A DNA stretch of 64,000 nucleotides, taken from positions 30,454,501-30,518,500 of the forward strand of contig OY756958.1 in NCBI GenBank assembly GCA_963580455.1, read 5' to 3'. Of the stretch, positions 57,882-64,000 are shown piece after piece (the stretch's first letter is position 1; each line of letters begins with the position of its first letter). This DNA is from Euonymus europaeus. Its lineage: Eukaryota > Streptophyta > Magnoliopsida > Celastrales > Celastraceae. Position numbers and translations under genes: made by a program. A model generated the notes under the pieces. It was given only the letters and a program-made list of their open reading frames with translations. It was not told the origin of the DNA and searched no databases.

Positions 57882-60800
57882 TCACGATGCTCTTGATGTT
57901 CCATTAGGGGTCTGTTTGGCTACATAAATTTGTTTCATCTTTGAATGGGGAAAGCTCTTCTCAGGACCTGATGACTTATTTTTCCCTTGGAAACCCATTC
58001 TGCGGTAGGACCATTCTCCTCCAGTACTGCTCCTTTGTGGAATTCCACTTCCCCTTTGATAATCATAACCTGAGGAATTTCCATACTGCAGGCCAGACGT
58101 ATTCTTATGATGGACAGATGATGCCTTAAAAGCAGAGCTTGTGTTTTGGCCAGTGTTGTTGCTGCCACTTCCATTCCGAACATCACTCTTGCCAACATCC
58201 GTGGCACCACCCATGGAAGAGCTCTTGGACGCCACACTCACATTCTGTATTGAGGACCCAACACTTGTGGAGTTTGTTTGGTCTACCAAAGCTAGTTCAT
58301 CAGGCAAATGGGTTACAGTCTCATGTGTTGACACTGTGAAGTTCCGAGTGTTGTCTGATGCTGCTGATACTGTCTGAGAATCAGGAAACCTATTGGTACT
58401 TAACGATTGGTCAAGATGATGCACAGGGTTAAACTGAGGCCTTCGAGCTTCAGCTGGTTGCTGCAATGGCATCGACATAGGAACAGACTGCTGAAGAGGT
58501 GATGCAGAAATATGTGACCAGTGAGCTTGAACTGGCATTTCAGGTGAAGACTGTAAACAACAATTTATTTTGATTGTTAGCTATGCCAAAGGAAAACACA
58601 AATGATCTATTTTACATGGTTCACCGCTAGAAGGATCCATAAAAACACACTGAACGATGCTGGCTCCCCCTCAAATTTCTGGGAAGTTCTCACTTTGGAA
58701 AAAGGGATGAAAGCAATAGAATTCTATTACGAGTGCAATGCAAATCTTCCCTGAGAGGTATTAGCTCAGAAGTAAATCTCAAATCCCAGATGAAAAACCG
58801 AAGCACAAAGAAATGGTGGCAAAACTACAAGTCTTCGTAGTAAAGTGATCTAAAGAAACCTGTGCATTATATGTATCCCGCTCCATACCTCATGTGCATT
58901 ACACGTACCTTTTCCTTTACTGGCCATACAAGTATTTTCTTATTGTCAAGGCAAGGAAATCAACTAAACTACCTTCCTCGAATATTTTGTTGCAAATGTA
59001 AAATCAATGATTTTTGTAATAAAACATTCTAAGAAAAATGAATATATCTCAAAAAACAAAAAGTACAGATAAAGGCAGCAAGTCATCTAAGCAGCAAATT
59101 AACTTTTGGGCTTAAGATCAATCGTCAACTTTTACCTGGAAAGGAGAAACATCAAACATGGCCCAAGGAGAAGCCATTGGCAGAAGTGGAGACCCAGGGG
59201 CAAGATGATGGATAGCAGGCATGTTATTAGGACTCCTCTGAGAAGAAACCATGTTCAAATTGCTCATCTCCCCACCTTCACCAACATTCATGGCCGAAGA
59301 TTCAGGGTTGTGCTTCCAGTCAGGTTGCTTTCCAGATGGAATATAGGTGGTACCCATGAAACTCAACCCAACTTGTCCAAACTGTCCAACTGGTGCAAAA
59401 TGGTTATAGACAACCATGTGTGGTGGGCCTTGAACACCTGGAATGCCTGCAGGTGAGCCGATGAAAGGACCAGTAAATCCTGCTTGAGGGCCATAATATG
59501 AGTCTACACCAGAATGGCATTGTTGCAAGGTGCCAAGTGGACCAGAACCTGATTTACTACTCTTCTGGGACTGTGATTGACTAGATGAAGATTCATCCTG
59601 TAGTCCAAAAGCAAAAAATGGACCCCCCAACATGGGATTCATCTCATAGAATGGAAAATGAGAAGGTGGGGCTCCAGAGAAATGTGAAAGCATCTGGCTT
59701 GAGTTATTTTGTGGACTAGGTAGTGGAGGCCACAATGAAATTGGCGGGGTTTCAACTGAAAGATCTGCAGGAAGAGCTAGACTTAGTGACTCTTCAGCCC
59801 TGGATTGGCTTTCTGATTGCAGATCACCAGCAACTCCTGCAAATATCAAATCATAGCATAAGCCATTTCCCATTGATAAAAAGAAAAAATAAACTGAAAT
59901 GATGGAAGAAAAGTACAAGATCACAACTATAGCCAACAAATTTTCACAACCTGCTGCTGTTCCATAAATTTCTTCACGTACAAAGCTTTTGGTATCTGAA
60001 ACAGATATGGAGCAAGTGCCCAGCCCATTCCCAGCAATGTCGTCACTGCTTATCGCTGCAACTGCAATGGCTGACGCTGCTGCTTCGGCCTCAGCTTCAG
60101 AATCTTCCAAGTGCACACATGATTCATTTGAATCCTTATCCTTTTCAAAGAAAAGAGAGCAATCGTTCGCAATAGAAGAAAGATTATGAGAATTCTGAAT
60201 GTCTGATCGGCAAGCACCAGAAGGACCAATTCCATTGGAAACACCATGACTACTAGGAGGCAGAATTGTTGGCGATGTGACTGCACCTGAGTATGAGAAA
60301 CAATATTCCTCAAAAGCTACACATACAGATCTAACAATACATCAGTGCATGGAAAGTATATGCCCACCAAACTGTATCTTCTCTCCAGCAAGCAAAGAGT
60401 TTATTGGACTTGCAGTGGAAGGAAAAGACTTGTCCTTTGCCAAGATTGATGATGACGACATAACTGAACTGGAATGATCCACAATTGAAGCCCTTGAATC
60501 AAACTCTGCCGGCTTCATAGCCTCATCAAGTTGGGCTTGTGAAATTGCCAGAACCTACAAGAGAAGACGAAAATAATTTCAAAATCTTGCAGGCATCAAA
60601 TGAAAGTACATCACATAAAATAATCACAACAGGCTTACATGTATTCGGTAGTTTAATTAATCACACAACTTTATGTTCGAAAATAATCACTGTTAATCAA
60701 TATTCTCTTTGAAATCAGCTTTACCCAAACATAGACAAACAAGTCTACCAAAGGTTTCAAGAAACACTAGTCAGAAGCAAACACATGAATATCAACTATC

Positions 60801-63800
60801 AAATCCACGACCCAATAATAAAGAAAAAGAGAACAATGTACATCACTCTCAATACCTAAGGAAAAAATAAAATACCAGTATGAAGTTAGGATACAATATA
60901 CTCAAACAGAGCAAAAAAGAGAAGCACGCGCAAACATGCAAGTGCGCACACAGCACAACAAAAGAGAGAGATCCTAATAACATTAAAGAACCAAATTTGT
61001 AAAAATTGGCACATTAGACTTTAACAAATAAAACTATAGGTAATAAAAATGTTACATCTGTAACCCTACTCCCATATAGAAACACAAAAGGTCAGCACTA
61101 ACAGATAAATATACGATCACTGGGACTGATCCCAGATTCCCAAACCACACAATTCTACAACTGAAAAAGGGGTGCTTATCGTGTGGTACTGAGCCATGAA
61201 GGCATTAAAATTTGATCAAATTAATGTCCAGACAAAATGGAGTGGCAAAATGAAAGACATTTTACAATACCAAACAGGGAGAGAGCAACACATACCTGTT
61301 GACAATCATGCGAATTCCCCCAAGAACCCAGAGGCTTTTGACCATTATCCAGAACCTTGCTTGAGGCTGGGGCAAGATTCTTTCCGCCATTATATCCAAC
61401 AGGGAGAGAGCTTGTATGGAGGGACCTGCAAACGAATGTATAGTATTAGTGTACACATTTATGCATATGTATTTACTACCAATAGGTCAGTAGGTAAACA
61501 ACTCTCGTGCACAAGACTCGTGTAATGGGAGGGTTCGGGGACAACCTCCGCATAATATGTGGAGAGGCTATAGGGATTGAACTTGCGAGCTCTAGGTTGC
61601 ACCCTTGCAACTCTAGCACTAGCCATATGCTCGATTGTATGTATTTCTACTAATATGAGATTTAAGCGATATGGTGCATACGTGATTGGCTGAGATCTTA
61701 TATCAGACTGGAAATCTGTTTTCACAGCAGGAGTGCCAACTGGAGCTAATGGTTGGGACAGTAAGCTATTAAATCCTGCTGATACTTCACTGTTTGAGAA
61801 GCCATGTCCCTCAGAGGCAACAAAGTCAGAGCGGATGCTTCTTGCTCCTTCTCCTATCATCAGTGTGGAAATTCTATTTGAGGTGCTAGGAGAAACAATA
61901 TTTTGCAACGCAGAATGAGGTTTACGTGGTGTCTGCGAGAAAACAAGTGCACCACAAAAAAGAAGCACAGCCATTAACTACAATAAACAACAAAAAGCAC
62001 CAAACAAAAAGAAGAAGATTGAATTGGAAGTAAATAAGAACCTTAGTGACACGAGCCTTCGCCTTTATTTCCTTCTTCCTCTGTTCACGCCGATCATTCA
62101 GCATTTGCCTCTTTGACCTAACTTCAATAAAATCATCTTCATCACTAGGAGCTTCTATGCCGAGTTGCTCAAATACGCGCACAATCCCACTTTGCAGGGG
62201 AGTATCAACATCCTCCTCAGAATGAATGTTTCTTTTAAGTGTTCCATCTGCAGAATGAGGAACGTTATGAATCTCCGCAGATGATTCTTTTCCACCTCTC
62301 TTTTGAGGCTTGCTCTGTGAATCTATACCTTGTGAATTAACCACACCTGGCCTCAACGCTTCCGAATTAAATGTCTGCTTTGATGGTCTATTTGACACCC
62401 CCACCCCCCAAGACCCAATTCCTGTGGAAATTCCAATACTTTTCCCACTGGTATAGGACTTATTATCTAGCCCACACTGGTTTGGGGGAACCATAAAAGT
62501 AGATAGCTTTTTCTCAGCATTCTCCCGAACTCGAAACTCGGTTCTTTGACGACGGGGTCTCCTCTGAATTCCATTGGAACCTGAGAAGGGGGCATCAGGA
62601 GCCAAAAGAGATGATTTTGAGCCTGAATTTTTCACAGCAAAGATGTATTTTTTCCCCCTGCCAACTGATCCCTGGCCCTTTGATGTGCTTGCATCTTTCT
62701 CTTTGGCAACTGGCTGAGATGATGACACATCAGTGTTAGACTGGCCTTCAAAATCTTTGGCGGATAAGGCTTTTGGGTTCTTCGCAACTGAATCTTCTGC
62801 TTTAAGTTTCGATTCAGGCCTTAAACTGCTGCCAGCAATAAGAGATGTCTCTTTACGATCCTGCCGAATCACTTCTGGACTTTTTCTTGCAGCCATTGAG
62901 TTATATCCATTCAATGCACCAATCCCGTGAGACAGATTCAGGGGCCTAGAAATAAGCCCTGGTTGGTTATCCATCAATGCAGACCCTGCACCGTTCTTGA
63001 TAAGTTTTGCAACTGCAATGTCTTGGGCAGGCTGACCTGAAAGAGAACCTCCCCGGTCCTGATGCAAAGAAAAACTAGCTGGAACATTGGGCTGAACAAA
63101 AGACATTGATTGAGGAGCCAACGAAAGTACCCCCTGAGAAATAGGAGTTGTATAACTTAGTTGACCAAACTGGAATAAAGAAGGTTGTGATGCGTGGACA
63201 TGGGCCAGTGACGGGCCAACCTGCGGATGCAAATGAAGAGGCATCTGTATTGAACCAATCTGTATTGCTTGAATCGGTGATGGTATCAGAGAAGGACCAG
63301 TAAACAGCCCAAACTGAAGCTTCACAGGTACCTCTGTCTGAGTAGGAGCAGAATTAATGGTAGACACGACTGTCTGAACCAACGAAGATGAGACTGAATG
63401 ATGTTGAGTTGAACCCGATGTACTAGAAATGTTCACATGATCCATCAAATCTGACGATGTAGATGTTTTAAGAGCAATACTTGGCTGAATAGCCAAATCC
63501 TGCATTTCCCTCTCAGATTCCTGGAAAATTCCGGAAGAATTATCAACACTCACTTGAGACTGACCATTTACAGATGGAAGGACTTGTCCATCATGATCCA
63601 TGACATTAAAAGATCCCTCTTCGTCGACAGTGACAACAGATAAATAAGGCATCACACTCGTAGTCTCTTCATTTCTAGCACTTCTTTCAAACTCATCACA
63701 TGGCATCCCAACCTCAACACCCTCATTGAAGCCTAGTACCAAGTTGTTGACCACCTGCGATGAGTCTTTCTCTTCTAGATGCATCTCTTCAAGATCCTGC

Positions 63801-64000
63801 ACCAGGTCATCACCTATGTCATGCACTTCGTCTTCTTCCTGGTATCCATCTTCGTCTTCATCATACTCCTCTTGCTCCTGCAACTGCTCATTGTTATCTA
63901 CAGTCCATTCTTCATCATCGCCAATTGATGCGGAGGCACTAATGGCATTCTCTTTCCCAGCCTCAATAGATGATCCAACAGGTCCTGGTCCAGACAAATC
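57882..64000 (-). CDS. Large low-complexity plant protein (At3g50370-like), C-terminal part, continues off the right edge
   Basis: Seven in-window exons on the minus strand: 64000-62042 (open at the edge), 61932-61682, 61425-61296, 60554-60368, 60286-59951, 59836-59136, 58550-57882. They join in frame to 1283 residues ending TSRAS. The protein is mostly disordered: Asp/Glu-rich near the visible start, then Gln/Ser/Pro/Gly-rich. Basic patches include GRGKKYIFAVKN, RRPRRQRTEFRVREN and a helical SDEDDFIEVRSKRQMLNDRR followed by Lys/Arg. The layout recalls plant homologues of BAT2/PRRC2-type proteins, but no catalytic domain is visible and I do not assign a function. A tRNA-derived SINE appears to sit in one intron. 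The 5' exons lie outside the window. Confidence 0.8.
61464..61628 (-). repeat. tRNA-derived SINE inside an intron
   Basis: The minus strand contains GCAAGTTCAATCCC, a fair RNA polymerase III B-box, preceded by TAGAGTTGCAAGGGTGCAACC and followed by a tRNA-unrelated tail with GAGGTTGTCCCCGAACCCTC. This is the layout of plant tRNA-derived SINEs. It lies between two exons of the large minus-strand gene. Family and target duplication were not determined. Confidence 0.5.

Noticed and set aside
61464..61628. A functional tRNA gene
   Set aside because: Only a B-box-like stretch is present; no complete cloverleaf could be drawn, so a SINE is the better reading.
1..64000. CRISPR arrays, operons or prokaryotic defence genes
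   Set aside because: The sequence is plant nuclear DNA; the repeats seen are transposon-derived or local tandem duplications.

Overview
This is eukaryotic nuclear DNA from a flowering plant, almost certainly a eudicot. The genes are intron-rich with GT-AG junctions, the spacers are AT-rich and full of plant transposon families, and the proteins are plant-specific: zeaxanthin epoxidase, a glutamate receptor-like channel, a CYP81-type P450 and a DUF1685 protein. I could not place it to genus. No CRISPR array, operon, rRNA or convincing tRNA was seen. Exon structures were assembled by hand from reading frame, splice-site dinucleotides and remembered family conservation. They were not checked against transcripts.

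Layout. 1-1400 is the end of a Ty1/copia element on the minus strand: gag start, primer-binding site and an unusual palindromic LTR. 1401-9845 is repeat-rich spacer with MITE remnants, a Gypsy-type LTR carrying 67-bp tandem repeats, and a PIF/Harbinger-like MITE. 9846-11558 (-) is a two-exon CYP81-like P450. 11700-17520 is spacer with a 2-kb Mutator-like element. 18018-22256 (+) is a 13-exon, three-RRM hnRNP-like protein. 23231-28676 (+) is a 16-exon zeaxanthin epoxidase. 30213-34981 (-) is a 13-exon CLASRP/SWAP-type SR-related splicing factor, head to head with 35406-38641 (+), a five-exon glutamate receptor-like channel. 39636-40237 (+) is a two-exon DUF1685 protein. 41268-41815 holds a second copy of the MITE family seen near 8.5 kb. 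41940-46711 is a 4.8-kb Helitron with recognisable 5' TC and 3' hairpin-CTAG ends, an F-box gene fragment and a remnant of its own Rep N terminus. It is followed by a fold-back MITE (46817-47207) and a 1.6-kb solo LTR (47795-49376) with a near-perfect 5-bp target duplication. 50285-52468 (+) is a seven-exon centrin of the CML20 type whose last exon carries a 59-bp tandem duplication that changes its C terminus. 53107-57409 is a broken PPR gene, split by about 3.1 kb that holds an antisense PUB4-like fragment and a 709-bp hAT element. 57882-64000 (-) is the C-terminal 1283 residues of a large low-complexity plant protein that continues off the right edge.

The genes do not form one pathway. ZEP makes violaxanthin for photoprotection and ABA synthesis. 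The RRM and SR proteins act in RNA processing. The GLR is a channel, and the centrin is a calcium sensor of microtubule organisation and DNA repair. The series DUF1685 - centrin - large low-complexity protein matches, from memory, the Arabidopsis order At3g50350-At3g50360-At3g50370, so the right-hand third appears to be conserved gene order expanded by recent transposon insertions. The most interesting items are the Helitron with a captured F-box fragment, the palindromic bidirectional LTR, the centrin terminal duplication and the solo LTR interrupting an open frame.
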